Origin: JAZQQB01 sp045628865
Lineage (GTDB): Bacteria > Bacillota > Clostridia > Lachnospirales > Lachnospiraceae
Direction: 5' to 3'
NCBI GenBank assembly: GCA_045628865.1
Contig: JAZQQB010000051.1
Span: 100,957 to 164,956, forward strand
Length of the DNA: 64,000 nt
The notes under the pieces are model-generated. The model saw nothing but the letters and a program-made list of their open reading frames with translations, was not told where the DNA came from and searched no databases. Below are positions 15,987 to 25,523 of the stretch, in pieces. Numbering within the stretch: the stretch's first letter is position 1; every line of letters begins with the position of its first letter. The position numbers were made by a program, and so were the translations under genes.

Positions 15987-18605
15987 TTATTTAATTGGTT
16001 CAAAAATCCACTGCTGGTTTGGATTTCCAAACAATGTCCACTGACCAACATTGGCTCCCTCCAACTTACTGTGGTTGTATACTTCAACCATTTTTTCCAA
16101 ATTGGATACTTTGGTTCCGATTGTATATACACCGTTTGTTGAAGTTGGAAGTAATGCAAATTTCTGAGGATCCCCTGAATATGCATTATAGATGATCAAG
16201 TTAGTGCCATCTTTATTCTCTCCTTTTTCAACATCCAGCATGAAGTTTCCAAGTCCACTTGTTAATGTGATATATCCGTCAGAAGTATTTGTTACATACC
16301 ATTTCTGTCCAGCGACACCTGTACCTGTACCGATTTCAACATTCTGCATTGCATTTCCAGAATTGCCTGCAACCTGCAAATATTTCTGTGCATTTACATT
16401 TTTAATGTAATACCAGCCATCTGCGATTGACACACCTGTTATATTGGCTACAGGTGCATTTGGATCTGTTGTTTCTTCAAAGATCCATTTCTGAGATGTT
16501 GTAGCATAGTAAGTATACTGCTGAATGTTGGTTCCAGCTGCCTTATCTGCGTTTGCAGGATCAAGACATCCGCTACCATTTGTGGATTTTGTTAAGATTC
16601 CGTACTGTCCGTTTCCGGCATCCTTTAACATAAACTTCTGAGAATCTTTTCCGTTACCTGTCCATAATTCAATGTTTGTAACATTGTCAGCCTTACCACC
16701 TGTTACGTCTAACATCATACCAGAACCATTCTTTAATGTAATAGTTCCATCTGCATTATTTGTCAGATACCATTTCTGTTCCTTTGCACCATTTCCTGTA
16801 CTAAGAATAACGTTGCTTCCGCTTTCTGCACCATTTGAAGTTAAGTAGTTCTGTGCATTGATATTTTTGATATAATACCAGCCATCTGCAATATTTGCAT
16901 ATGGTTTGATGTCTGTTGTTGGTGTGTTATTAACTACAGGAGCATTTGGATCATTTGTTTTCTCAAACACCCATTTCTGTGCTGTTGTAGCATAATATGT
17001 ATACTGCTGAATATTTGTTCCGTCTGTCTTACCGGCATTTGCAGGGTCAAGACATCCACTTCCATTTGTAGATCTTGTTAAAATACCGTACTGTCCGTTT
17101 CCGGCATCCTTTAACATAAATTTCTGAGGATCCTTTGCTGTGAAGGACCATAATTCAATATTTGTTACATTATCAGCTTTACCCTCTGTAACGTCAAGTG
17201 CAAGTCCGTTTCCATTCTTTAATGTAATGGTTCCGTCTGCATTATTTGTCAGATACCATTTCTGGTTCGTTGCACCATTTCCTCTTTGAAGGATAACATT
17301 GCTTCCACGATCATTTCCATCTGTTGAAAGATATGTCTGTGAGTTTACATTTTTGATGCAGTACCAGCCATCTGCAATCTTTGCATATGGTCTGTTGTCT
17401 GTTGTAGATGTCTGAGTATTATTATTATTATTGTTGTTGTTTGATGCAAATCCTGCTTCTGAATAAGCCTGAAGCACTTTATAGTAAGACTGTTTAGCAA
17501 CTCCTAACTTAGAGAATAACAATGGATATTTGTTTCCTTCAATCCAAGATACATCATCCGAAAGTCCCCAGAAGGTGATACCGGTAATCTTACCGCCATT
17601 TTTCTTTGCAGTATTAATGTTTTTAAACAAGTTGTAAATATATCTTGCCTGATCTTCAGGTGAAGAACTTGCAACATCAAGCTCAGTGATCTGAACTTCA
17701 AAGCCTGCTTTTAAGAAAGCATTTAATGCTGATGTGTAATAATCTACTGATGGGAATGTGGTTCCTAAATGAGACTGCATACCAACACCGTTACAGATTT
17801 TTCCATTGGAGTTGATGTAATTCACCAATTTAATTACATCATTTACTTCCATATATGTGTTGAAATCGTTATAAAAAAGACTAACCTTATCTGTCAGTTT
17901 GAAATATTTCAATGTGTCATTTGCATACTGGAATGCTTTTTTTACATAGGAAGCATTTGTTCTGTTATTACCATAAATTGCTTCCCAACCAGAGTTGTTA
18001 GCATGAAGAATTTCATTTGCAACATCCCAGGCATATACAACACTACCATACTGACTTGTATATACATGGTTCATTACAGTCTTTACATACATCTCTAAAC
18101 GGGCATCCATAGTAGCCTGTGATACATAACCGCCATTTCCTGAATATCCGTTTCTGAAAAACCAACTTGGAGTCTGGCTATGCCATACAAGAGTATGTGC
18201 TCTAACACCGATTCCATTCTGATAACAGATTTTTAAAACATTATCAATTGTTCCAAAATTGATCTTTGGAACATAAGCTTCTTTATAGTTGTTCGGAATA
18301 TAATACCCCAAACTTTTTGCCTGGCTTACTGTAATCAGGGATGCTGACCATCCAAGTAATGCATCAGGCTTCATCTCATTTTCTAAAGTGATACTGTTAT
18401 ACTGTGACTTTACATGAGACAATGTGTTAGCATTTGTCAACTGCCATGAGTTGATACAGGTTCCTACGCGACCATAAGTCTTTCCATAGGTGTTTAATAG
18501 TGTGTCATTGGCTGCTTCAGCTTTCATAGGCACACCAGACATAAGGGTAACGAATAATACAACGATACCCAAAAATCCCGCTAGTACTTTCTTTCCTCTA
18601 CGCAT
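15987..18605 (-). CDS. Secreted GH10 endo-1,4-beta-xylanase with three ricin-type lectin modules
   Basis: An 872-residue exoenzyme. A signal peptide covers about residues 1-32 (basic start, hydrophobic core, cleavage near AEAAN). The GH10 domain spans about 35-385. Its acid/base Glu198 is in WDVANEIL and its nucleophile Glu308 is in VQITELDVA; the HTLVWHSQTP motif is near 137. A pure Asn linker (389-396) follows. Then come three ricin-B-like lectin domains (CBM13-type), about 405-552, 568-713 and 728-872. The first two are near copies (both contain QKWYLTNNADGTITLKNG); the third is divergent. It would cut xylan outside the cell and bind galactose- or xylose-containing side chains. No sortase or SLH anchor is visible, so it is probably released. 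Confidence 0.95.
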   Translation of the reverse strand: MRRGKKVLAGFLGIVVLFVTLMSGVPMKAEAANDTLLNTYGKTYGRVGTCINSWQLTNANTLSHVKSQYNSITLENEMKPDALLGWSASLITVSQAKSLGYYIPNNYKEAYVPKINFGTIDNVLKICYQNGIGVRAHTLVWHSQTPSWFFRNGYSGNGGYVSQATMDARLEMYVKTVMNHVYTSQYGSVVYAWDVANEILHANNSGWEAIYGNNRTNASYVKKAFQYANDTLKYFKLTDKVSLFYNDFNTYMEVNDVIKLVNYINSNGKICNGVGMQSHLGTTFPSVDYYTSALNAFLKAGFEVQITELDVASSSPEDQARYIYNLFKNINTAKKNGGKITGITFWGLSDDVSWIEGNKYPLLFSKLGVAKQSYYKVLQAYSEAGFASNNNNNNNNTQTSTTDNRPYAKIADGWYCIKNVNSQTYLSTDGNDRGSNVILQRGNGATNQKWYLTNNADGTITLKNGNGLALDVTEGKADNVTNIELWSFTAKDPQKFMLKDAGNGQYGILTRSTNGSGCLDPANAGKTDGTNIQQYTYYATTAQKWVFEKTNDPNAPVVNNTPTTDIKPYANIADGWYYIKNINAQNYLTSNGAESGSNVILSTGNGAKEQKWYLTNNADGTITLKNGSGMMLDVTGGKADNVTNIELWTGNGKDSQKFMLKDAGNGQYGILTKSTNGSGCLDPANADKAAGTNIQQYTYYATTSQKWIFEETTDPNAPVANITGVSIADGWYYIKNVNAQKYLQVAGNSGNAMQNVEIGTGTGVAGQKWYVTNTSDGYITLTSGLGNFMLDVEKGENKDGTNLIIYNAYSGDPQKFALLPTSTNGVYTIGTKVSNLEKMVEVYNHSKLEGANVGQWTLFGNPNQQWIFEPIK

Positions 18606-18678
18606 TTTTTCCTCCTAATAATAAACTGGATTTTTTCTTAGCGAAGTAATCTTAACAAGCATAGGAAAAAAGTACTAT

Positions 18679-18712
18679 TCAAATATTGCTACTCACTTCT
18701 CAAATATTGCTA
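18679..18712 (-). promoter_or_regulatory. Tandem 13-bp direct repeat in the xylanase promoter region
   Basis: TCAAATATTGCTA occurs twice, at 18679-18691 and 18700-18712, exactly 21 bases start to start. Two helical turns place both on the same DNA face, which is the usual layout for a dimeric activator. They lie 74-107 bases before the xylanase start. No strong -35 element is seen next to them, which is consistent with activated transcription. Confidence 0.5.
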
Positions 18713-18775
18713 TTTTTAGTAATTTTACACAATGTAAACTTGCACATTTAAGTATATCACTGTGTTAATCGTAGT

Positions 18776-18804
18776 AAAAAGGACAGGTGCCTAAGCACCT
18801 GTCC
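18776..18804 (-). terminator. Intrinsic terminator of the SulP gene
   Basis: Ten-base GC-rich stem GGACAGGTGC/GCACCTGTCC with a CTAA loop, followed by TTTTT on the minus strand. It isolates the xylanase gene from the transporter gene upstream. Confidence 0.85.
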
Positions 18805-18878
18805 AAATTTACTTTTTATTTCATAGGATTCAAGTGTCAAAAGCTCTTCGAACTTACCTATCAAATAAACACTTCCGC

Positions 18879-20540
18879 CTATTTTAAAGCTGCCTCTGCC
18901 TCTAATTTCTCAACCAAAGCAAGCGCATCATCAATATGAGAACAGAAGAACTGTTCCCCTACAAGGGCCTTGAATCCACTCTTTTCAAATACGCTCATTG
19001 GCTGCTCGTTAACATGAGAAAATACAAGCTGAACATTGTGTTTTTTACAAGCTTCCAAAACAGTTTCAAAGTTATGCATAGCTGTTGCATCAATGGCATT
19101 TACAGAACGCATACGAAGGATTAGGTAATTGTATTTCTCTTCCGTTGATAACTGTAAGATCTTATCAGAAGCAGCGAAGAACAAAGGACCTGAGAATTCA
19201 TATACTAAAGTATCCTTTGGTACAACTCTTAAGGAAATAGAATCTGGATCGTCTTCATCATCAATATATTTCCATCCGCTTACAGTAGTTACTTCGCTCA
19301 TTCTCTTCATGAAAAGGAATGCTGCCATGATGATACCAACTTCAATAGCTACTACAAGGTCAAATACAACTGTTAATACAAATGTAGTTACAAGTACGAT
19401 GATATCTGACTTTGGCGCTGTTTTACAAAGCTTCACAAAGTTTCTCCAACCGCTCATGTTATAAGCAACCTGGAAAAGAATTGCTGCAATACATGGCATT
19501 GGGATAAGAGCTGCCCATTTCATGGCTGCTACCAAAACAATAAATAAAGAAATAGAATGAACCATACCAGCGATTGGAGTACGTCCACCATTCTTGATGT
19601 TAGCTGCTGTACGGGCGATAGCACCTGTTGCAGGAATACCACCAAAGCAAGCTGAACCAACGTTAGCAACACCCTGTGCTACCAATTCCATGTTGGAACG
19701 ATGTCTGGAATTGATCATGGAATCTGCAACAACAGCTGATAATAAGGATTCAATACCAGCAAGTACTGCGATTGTAAGGGCATTGGAAAACTGGGATTTG
19801 ATAATATTAAAATCGCCTAATGCTTTTAAATTCTGTAAGTGAGGAAGGTCACTTGTTACCTGATCTCCAATACATTTCACATCCATGCCTGCAACATTTA
19901 CAATGATGGCACTAATGATAACTGCAACCAATGATGCTGGAACCTTATTGATATATTTGATCTTAGGCCAAATGATCAGGATAGCCAGACACAAAAATCC
20001 AATGATATAAGACTGTGGCTTGAATTCAAAATATTTTACAATATTCTTGATCTTATCAGCAGTTTCAATATTATCTACACCCTCTGGAAGTACGATATAG
20101 CAGAAATTGTTAATCTGACCGATAAAAAGTGTAACAGCAATACCAGCAGTAAATCCAGTTGTAATGGTATATGGGATATACTTCAGTAATGCTCCAAAAC
20201 GAAGCAAACCCATAAGTACAAGAATGATACCTGCCATAATGGTTGCTACCATCAAACCTTCTGTACCATCTTTTGCAACGATACCGGCAACGATGGTCGC
20301 GAATGCAGCTGTTGGACCAGCGATCTGGACACGACTGCCACCTAAAAAGGCTACAATGAAACCAGCTACAATGGCTGTGTAAATACCTGCATTAGGAGTC
20401 ACTCCTGATGCAAGAGCAAGCGCAATCGACAAAGGAAGTGCGATGATGGCTACGATAACACCAGCTACGAGATCCTTACCAAATTGTGATGCGGAATAGG
20501 TCTTCATGACCGAAAACAACTTTGGCTTTAGTTTTTCCAT
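18879..20540 (-). CDS. SulP-family inorganic anion transporter with STAS domain
   Basis: A 553-residue SLC26/SulP carrier. About 14 membrane segments make up residues 15-430, with the family motif around SRVQIAGPTAAFATIVAGI and, later, ACFGGIPATGAIARTAANIKNGGRTPIAG. The C-terminal STAS domain spans about 445-550 (YLILRMRSVNAIDATAMHNFE). Substrates of the family are sulfate, bicarbonate or dicarboxylates; the sequence does not decide. It lies 66 bases after miaB in the same direction. A carrier without partner sulfate-assimilation genes nearby makes bicarbonate or another anion equally possible. Confidence 0.93.
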   Translation of the reverse strand: MEKLKPKLFSVMKTYSASQFGKDLVAGVIVAIIALPLSIALALASGVTPNAGIYTAIVAGFIVAFLGGSRVQIAGPTAAFATIVAGIVAKDGTEGLMVATIMAGIILVLMGLLRFGALLKYIPYTITTGFTAGIAVTLFIGQINNFCYIVLPEGVDNIETADKIKNIVKYFEFKPQSYIIGFLCLAILIIWPKIKYINKVPASLVAVIISAIIVNVAGMDVKCIGDQVTSDLPHLQNLKALGDFNIIKSQFSNALTIAVLAGIESLLSAVVADSMINSRHRSNMELVAQGVANVGSACFGGIPATGAIARTAANIKNGGRTPIAGMVHSISLFIVLVAAMKWAALIPMPCIAAILFQVAYNMSGWRNFVKLCKTAPKSDIIVLVTTFVLTVVFDLVVAIEVGIIMAAFLFMKRMSEVTTVSGWKYIDDEDDPDSISLRVVPKDTLVYEFSGPLFFAASDKILQLSTEEKYNYLILRMRSVNAIDATAMHNFETVLEACKKHNVQLVFSHVNEQPMSVFEKSGFKALVGEQFFCSHIDDALALVEKLEAEAALK

Positions 20541-20606
20541 AACTTAATCTCCTCTAAACAGTTACGATTGATTTATCGTTTAAAAGTGCTTCACACTTTT
20601 TCGCGC

Positions 20607-22067
20607 TTATGAAACCTGCTCTCCGATATAGTAAAACCCTTTACACTCATTCAATTTCACATCAACGATCTTACCAATCAGATCCGATGTTCCCTTAAAG
20701 TGAACGGTTGTATTGTTGGAAAGCTTACCAGTAACAAATTCCTTGTTCTGTGTATCCATATCCTCTACCAAAACAGGCATTATCTGACCAGTATAAAGGC
20801 CTGTACGAAGTGTGGAAACCTCATGCACTGCATCTAAAACCTCGTCAAAATGCTTCTTTACAACATCTTCAGGCACCTGGTCTTCTCTTGCCGCTGCAGG
20901 AGTTCCGGTACGCTTTGAATAAATAAAGGTAAACGCATTTTCATACTGAACCTTTTTGATCACATCAATGGTATCTAATACATCCTCGTGTGTCTCTCCT
21001 GGGAAACCAACGATGATATCTGTTGTAATGGCAAAATCAGGAAGCTCTCTTCTGATTTTTAATGCAAGATCCAAATACTGCTCCTTTGTATAACGACGAT
21101 TCATTTCTTTCAAAACCTTGGTTGAACCTGACTGGATTGGAAGATGAATGTGCTTGCAAACCTTTTTGGTGGTTTTTAAATATTCGATAAGATCATCTGA
21201 TAAATCCTTAGGATGTGGTGTCATGAAACGGATTCTTTCAAGTCCTTTTATCTCTTCCACCATGGAAAGAAGCTGTGCAAAAGAAACCTGATCCTCTAAA
21301 TCCTTACCATAGGAATTTACATTCTGACCAAGTAACATGATCTCAACAACGCCATCCGCTACATATTTCTCAATTTCACGAATGATCTCCTTAGGCTCAC
21401 GGCTTCTTTCTCTGCCTCGTACATAAGGGACGATACAATACGAACAGAAATTGTTACAGCCAAACATGATGTTGATACCTGTCTTAAAGGCGTATTTACG
21501 CTCAACAGGTAGATCTTCCACGATCTGGTTGGTATCCTTCCAGATATCGATGATCATGGAATCTGTTTCATACATGGAAACCAAAAGTTCTGCAAATTTA
21601 AAAATGTTATGTGTTCCAAACATCAGATTTACAAAACGATAGCTTTTTTTGATATTCTCTATAACAGCCTCTTCCTGCATCATGCATCCGCAAAGTGCAA
21701 CCTTTTTGTGTGGCTGTTTCTTTTTTAGTGCCTTTAAATAGCCCAAACGTCCATAGACTCTGGTGTTGGCATTGTCTCGAACGGTACAGGTATTGTAGAT
21801 CACAAGATCCGCCTCTTCACTCTCTGTCAAAACAAATCCAGCATTTTTCAGGATTCCCTCTAACTTTTCGCTGTCTCTTGCATTCATCTGGCAACCAAAA
21901 ACTACCGAACAGGCACTCAATGGATGACCTAATTTCTCGCTTTCTGCCTTAACGATTTCCTGTAATTTTTTCAAAAAATAATATTGTCTTTCCGGTTCAT
22001 TTGCTGGTGGTGTCTGACTTAAGTCGATACCAGCAAGAATTTCATCTAATTGAGCCTGTGCGATCAT
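20607..22067 (-). CDS. miaB: tRNA-2-methylthio-N6-dimethylallyladenosine synthase MiaB
   Basis: A 486-residue radical SAM methylthiotransferase. The N-terminal UPF0004 domain has three cluster cysteines (VVFGCQMN, YNTCTV, LCGCMMQ). The radical SAM motif is CNNFCSYCIVPYVRGRERSR, and a C-terminal TRAM domain ends with NTTVHFKG and later strands. The N-terminal extension of about 55 residues is usual in clostridial MiaB. It thiomethylates the ms2i6A37 precursor made by MiaA. In many Clostridia miaB directly precedes mutS; here about 9 kb of other genes lie between them. Confidence 0.97.
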   Translation of the reverse strand: MIAQAQLDEILAGIDLSQTPPANEPERQYYFLKKLQEIVKAESEKLGHPLSACSVVFGCQMNARDSEKLEGILKNAGFVLTESEEADLVIYNTCTVRDNANTRVYGRLGYLKALKKKQPHKKVALCGCMMQEEAVIENIKKSYRFVNLMFGTHNIFKFAELLVSMYETDSMIIDIWKDTNQIVEDLPVERKYAFKTGINIMFGCNNFCSYCIVPYVRGRERSREPKEIIREIEKYVADGVVEIMLLGQNVNSYGKDLEDQVSFAQLLSMVEEIKGLERIRFMTPHPKDLSDDLIEYLKTTKKVCKHIHLPIQSGSTKVLKEMNRRYTKEQYLDLALKIRRELPDFAITTDIIVGFPGETHEDVLDTIDVIKKVQYENAFTFIYSKRTGTPAAAREDQVPEDVVKKHFDEVLDAVHEVSTLRTGLYTGQIMPVLVEDMDTQNKEFVTGKLSNNTTVHFKGTSDLIGKIVDVKLNECKGFYYIGEQVS

Positions 22068-22370
22068 TTCATTACCTCATTATCATTATTCATAACGCAT
22101 AACTGTAAAATACAATCATGCAAAACTCTATGAAAGTGTCAATATAGTAGCAAAAATATCTTCAACTACTATTGAAATCTCAAGTAACATAGAAAAACAA
22201 CTGCCACAATCCTGCAACAGTTGCAATTCTAAAATAAATATAAACTTTTTTTTTGAAAATAGCAATTATCAAATCGCCAAAATTCTACATTAATTTCAAA
22301 CAATTCTAAGCAATTTCATCAACTACGGATAAAATAATATTGTTCGTCAGTTCCATGAGTTTTTTAATGC
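22068..22370. other. Intergenic region before miaB
   Basis: A 303-base AT-rich stretch. It holds the terminator described separately and, on the minus strand, the miaB leader with GAGGT before its ATG. A TTTTTTTT tract at 22247-22254 and scattered AAATTGC-type words are present, but I found no riboswitch, RNA gene or further open frame. Confidence 0.5.
22193..22223 (-). terminator. Likely terminator of the alpha-galactosidase gene
   Basis: On the minus strand CAACTG pairs with CAGTTG, extended inward by wobble pairs, and is followed by TTTTTC. The T-run is good but the inner stem is weak. Confidence 0.5.
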
Positions 22371-23627
22371 TTATGAAAGAGAAAAAACACAAGCCCCGTG
22401 TTTTGCAACCTTTTCCTTTAATGTTCCTGTTAATGTATATTCTTTTTTGCTCCATACTTCCAAAGCATTTGTATATTCAGACAAATCATGATCCTCTAAT
22501 GAAAGGCTGATTTCCCTATCCTCTTCCGAAATATTGAAAAATGCTACATAAACGCCCTTTCCGTCTCTTCTAGGTGCGATCCAAGCAATTTCTTCCTCCG
22601 TGCGATACAGCTGATGAGCACAATGAGTTGTTTTTTCAATATCCAAAAGCTCCTTGTTTGTCAAAAGCTCTAATGTAAATGCATCATTTCGTGGCAAATC
22701 TGCACCGATGATCAAAGGTGCACGCATCATACACCATAAGCTCATCATGGTCTTTTGCTCATCCTGTGTAAACTGTGTCCAGCCATTTGGATCTGTACAA
22801 ACTCTAAGTGCACCAACCGGAAGCATATCTGCATCTGGCCAATGTCCCGGGCCTGAATGGGTACACCATTTTTCTGCTCTTTCAAACATTGCCAAAAGAA
22901 GTCTCCACTCATCCCAGAAATCATCTGTAATACGCCACATATTGGCATATTTTTTCAAATGCTCAGAACGATCAAGAGGAGCTGGTCCTGGTGATAAAGA
23001 AAGTACCATATCTCGGCCACAGCCACGTATGGATTCTGAGATCAGTTCGATCTCCCGTTTGCAGTGTGGATATTCTCTTGCAATATCATCCACCTTGACA
23101 AAATCAACACCCCAGCTTGCATATAGAGCAAAAATACTTTCATAATAAGCTCTTGCGCCTTCTTCCATATTTTCACATTTTAATCCATACATATCTGGAT
23201 TCCAGCAACAAATAGAGTTCGGATTAGCGATCTCTTTGCAACGGTATTTTGAATTTAAGATTGGAAGATCCTTGTGTGCTGCAAGTCTTGGCATACCTCT
23301 CATGATATGGATACCAAACTTAAGTCCTAAGCTGTGAATATACTCAGCAAGTGGTGCAAAGCCTGCCCCATCCTTTGCAGATGGGAAACGGTTTACCGAT
23401 GGGATCAAACGGCCATATTCATCCATTGTAAGATCTGAAAATGGCTCGTACTCATGACTTCCCGCTGTTGGCTGATACCACTGGATATCGATTACCACAT
23501 ACTCATAACCATACTGTTTTAAATTTTTTGCCATATAATCAGCATTGGCTCTTACCTGTTCTTCATTAACAGCTGCTCCATAACAATCCCAGCTGTTCCA
23601 ACCCATTGGTGGAAATTGTGCTACCAT
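22371..23627 (-). CDS. Cytoplasmic GH27 alpha-galactosidase (or beta-L-arabinopyranosidase)
   Basis: A 418-residue glycoside hydrolase family 27 enzyme. It begins with the GH27 signature PPMGWNSWDCYG. The nucleophile is Asp180 in VDFVKVDD and the acid/base is Asp236 in WRITDDFWDEW; GHWPDADMLPVG and the MMRAPLIIGADL motif are also present. No signal peptide is present, so it acts on oligosaccharides after uptake. GH27 also contains beta-L-arabinopyranosidases, which share these residues. It stands alone, with no sugar transporter or regulator next to it, but fits with the xylanase in a hemicellulose diet. GGAGA precedes the ATG. Confidence 0.92.
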   Translation of the reverse strand: MVAQFPPMGWNSWDCYGAAVNEEQVRANADYMAKNLKQYGYEYVVIDIQWYQPTAGSHEYEPFSDLTMDEYGRLIPSVNRFPSAKDGAGFAPLAEYIHSLGLKFGIHIMRGMPRLAAHKDLPILNSKYRCKEIANPNSICCWNPDMYGLKCENMEEGARAYYESIFALYASWGVDFVKVDDIAREYPHCKREIELISESIRGCGRDMVLSLSPGPAPLDRSEHLKKYANMWRITDDFWDEWRLLLAMFERAEKWCTHSGPGHWPDADMLPVGALRVCTDPNGWTQFTQDEQKTMMSLWCMMRAPLIIGADLPRNDAFTLELLTNKELLDIEKTTHCAHQLYRTEEEIAWIAPRRDGKGVYVAFFNISEEDREISLSLEDHDLSEYTNALEVWSKKEYTLTGTLKEKVAKHGACVFSLS

Positions 23628-23718
23628 AATTTATAGTCTCCTCTACTATTTTTTATAATAATCTGTTCAAAGCCATGGTTTGAACAGTTACGAATCATCA
23701 CATTCCAAAAGAAGTTTG

Positions 23719-24126
23719 TTATTTTAATCTTCCACCACATCTCGGACAATGTGTATTAAACATCATTCTTCTTCCCATATATGACTCACAATAAGGACAA
23801 AAACCAATCCTAAATTTATATACACACACAAGATAGATTGCTAAGATCAATGCAGATATAATGAAAATCCATATCGAATCCATATCAAGCAATACAACAA
23901 GTGCAATTTCTATAATAACTGCAGCAATCATAGCCACATAAATGATATATTCCAGTTTTTTCCTTTTTGCATACTCCTCCATAGAATTTTGCACTGCATC
24001 TAGATGAACACGCTCATTTTCAGCGATCGCAGTTCTTCTGTCTTCTTCCGTTATTACACTTCTACAAAACGGACATTCCTTTACATTCTCACCAATGAAT
24101 TCATGGCATTTTTTACATGTAATCAT
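23719..24126 (-). CDS. Double zinc-ribbon membrane protein, unknown function
   Basis: A 135-residue protein. The N-terminal zinc ribbon is CKKC-x12-CPFC. A helical charged segment follows (about 25-55), then two adjacent membrane helices at about 58-104 (IIYVAMIAAVIIEIALVVLL and the next), and a C-terminal zinc ribbon CPYC-x15-CPRC. Both ribbons would lie in the cytoplasm. Such proteins are common orphans in Lachnospiraceae, and I assign no function. Confidence 0.65.
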   Translation of the reverse strand: MITCKKCHEFIGENVKECPFCRSVITEEDRRTAIAENERVHLDAVQNSMEEYAKRKKLEYIIYVAMIAAVIIEIALVVLLDMDSIWIFIISALILAIYLVCVYKFRIGFCPYCESYMGRRMMFNTHCPRCGGRLK

Positions 24127-24240
24127 AATTTGTTTATTTCCTTACTTCTGTAATTCTTTTTATTCATATTTCTCACTCTCTCTATTAGATCAAATGCTTA
24201 CAATATGAATTCAATAATACCTGCTTCAACAATCCCGTTC

Positions 24241-25253
24241 TTATTCTTCCTGTTCCACCACATCTAACTCATAGTGATAATCATTCTGTATCAGTTTCTT
24301 GTAATGATCATCCTCGATCAAAAAACCACATATGTGATAGTCAAATGTGTTTTCTTCGTAAAGAACGTACACCACATTACCAAACTCAGTTTCATCAGCC
24401 CACAGGGAAACCGGAGGATAATCATCTCCATAAATAATGTCGTCCACAATAGTTTGTAATTCGTCATTCTCATCAAAATCTGTTCTCAGCTCCAAGCGAG
24501 CACCCCAGCTACTTGGTTCAAAAAAGCACTTGCTATAAGAATCCTTTACTCCATCATTGTTCAGATCAGATGTAAAAAACTCTACCTTTGGGGTTTCTTC
24601 TGTTTTGGTTTCAGCTGTTCCACAATTTGCATATGGACTCTCATCTTCTCGACGATAATCGGTATATACAAACTGATCCAAGGATTGCTTTAGTATAGCA
24701 TATGATTCATCTAAGAGGAAAGAATTTTTGATTGTAACAGCCTTTCCCTCATCTTTCCTGACGCGTTCATACAAAAATCTTTGAGAAAGTTTCCCATTTT
24801 CAAAACTTGTCAAATACAAACCTAAAAGATTTTTTCGGTCATAATCTATACGAGATTCAATCAAATAGTTTTTCCCATTCCATGTAATGAAGGTAGAATT
24901 ATGCAAAACTGTATCATATTCATAATCGCGTGAATACGTTCCATTTTATGTAACAAAAAATCAGAATCTTCATGTGGATGAGCAATCACAATTTGCTTTT
25001 CTCCATAAATAGTCTGACGTTCTGAATATTCATAATCTGACGGAAGCTTTAGGGGCAATCCTCCAAGAGTCACTTCATCCCCTAAAATCTCATAAGTCAC
25101 ATCACTGTTATGAAGAATCAATCGCTTTGCGCTTTTTTCATAATCATTTTGTTCCTCTCAAATAATCTGAGCAGTTTCTGTGCTTTCCGTTTCAACACCA
25201 GTTTCATCCAAGTCTGACTCGATTGGTTGGGATAAGGTATCCTCTATATGGGG
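24241..25253 (-). pseudogene. Decayed secreted lipoprotein-type gene (one frameshift, one nonsense codon, no valid start)
   Basis: Three in-order fragments read like one acidic extracellular protein. The first, a Thr/Glu-rich linker (ESDLDETGVETESTETA), ends at a TGA at 25158-25160. The second continues in the same frame after that stop to about 24900 (VTLGGLPLKLPSDYEYSER). The third is in another frame from about 24945 to the stop at 24241 and includes DLNNDGVKDSY, a calcium-loop-like motif. The long third frame (221 codons) has only a TTG as first start and no ribosome binding site. The signal peptide is gone. The style matches other anchored proteins in the window, for example the locus at 52.9-54.2 kb. 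A sequencing error could explain one lesion, but not all. Confidence 0.6.
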
Positions 25254-25475
25254 TTAAGCCAAAGATGCCTGATATTCCGATTCACGTCTTTTTACTGCCA
25301 TCTCATGATTATAATAATCCTCGCGGGCTCTACACTGCTGTTGAATCACCTTATCCTGATTCAATACAAACAATTCTTCAGAAGTCCAATCTGATAAGTC
25401 GGTTTCACATCTGCATAATCGCTTCCTCTCTCAATACTTGTAAATTCCCTACAAAGGAATCTCTCCGATTGCATT
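25254..25475 (-). pseudogene. Remnant of an Rpn / PD-(D/E)XK nuclease-family transposase
   Basis: Translating the minus strand in changing frames gives NLQVLRE, then GSDYADVKPTYQIGLL, then a tail SEELFVLNQDKVIQQQCRARE ending at TAA 25254. The first two are adjacent parts of the strongly conserved core of Rpn-type (YhgA/PDDEXK) proteins, with a one-base shift between them. The third resembles their C-terminal ARE-containing helix. The roughly 100 residues that should lie between core and tail are missing. This is a deleted and frameshifted copy, not a working gene. Confidence 0.6.
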
Positions 25476-25523
25476 TCTTAATCCTTCACTAAAGGTCACC
25501 ATAGACACTTTTTTGTTACTCAT
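25449..25523 (-). pseudogene. 24-codon gene start fused to the transposase remnant
   Basis: ATG 25523 follows GGAAAGGAAAAACAA, a fair ribosome binding site, and opens MSNKKVSMVTFSEGLRN and a few more codons before TAG at 25449. The frame runs into the Rpn remnant, so this is probably the 5' end of another gene cut at the junction. It could also be a real small peptide; I do not recognise it. Confidence 0.3.
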
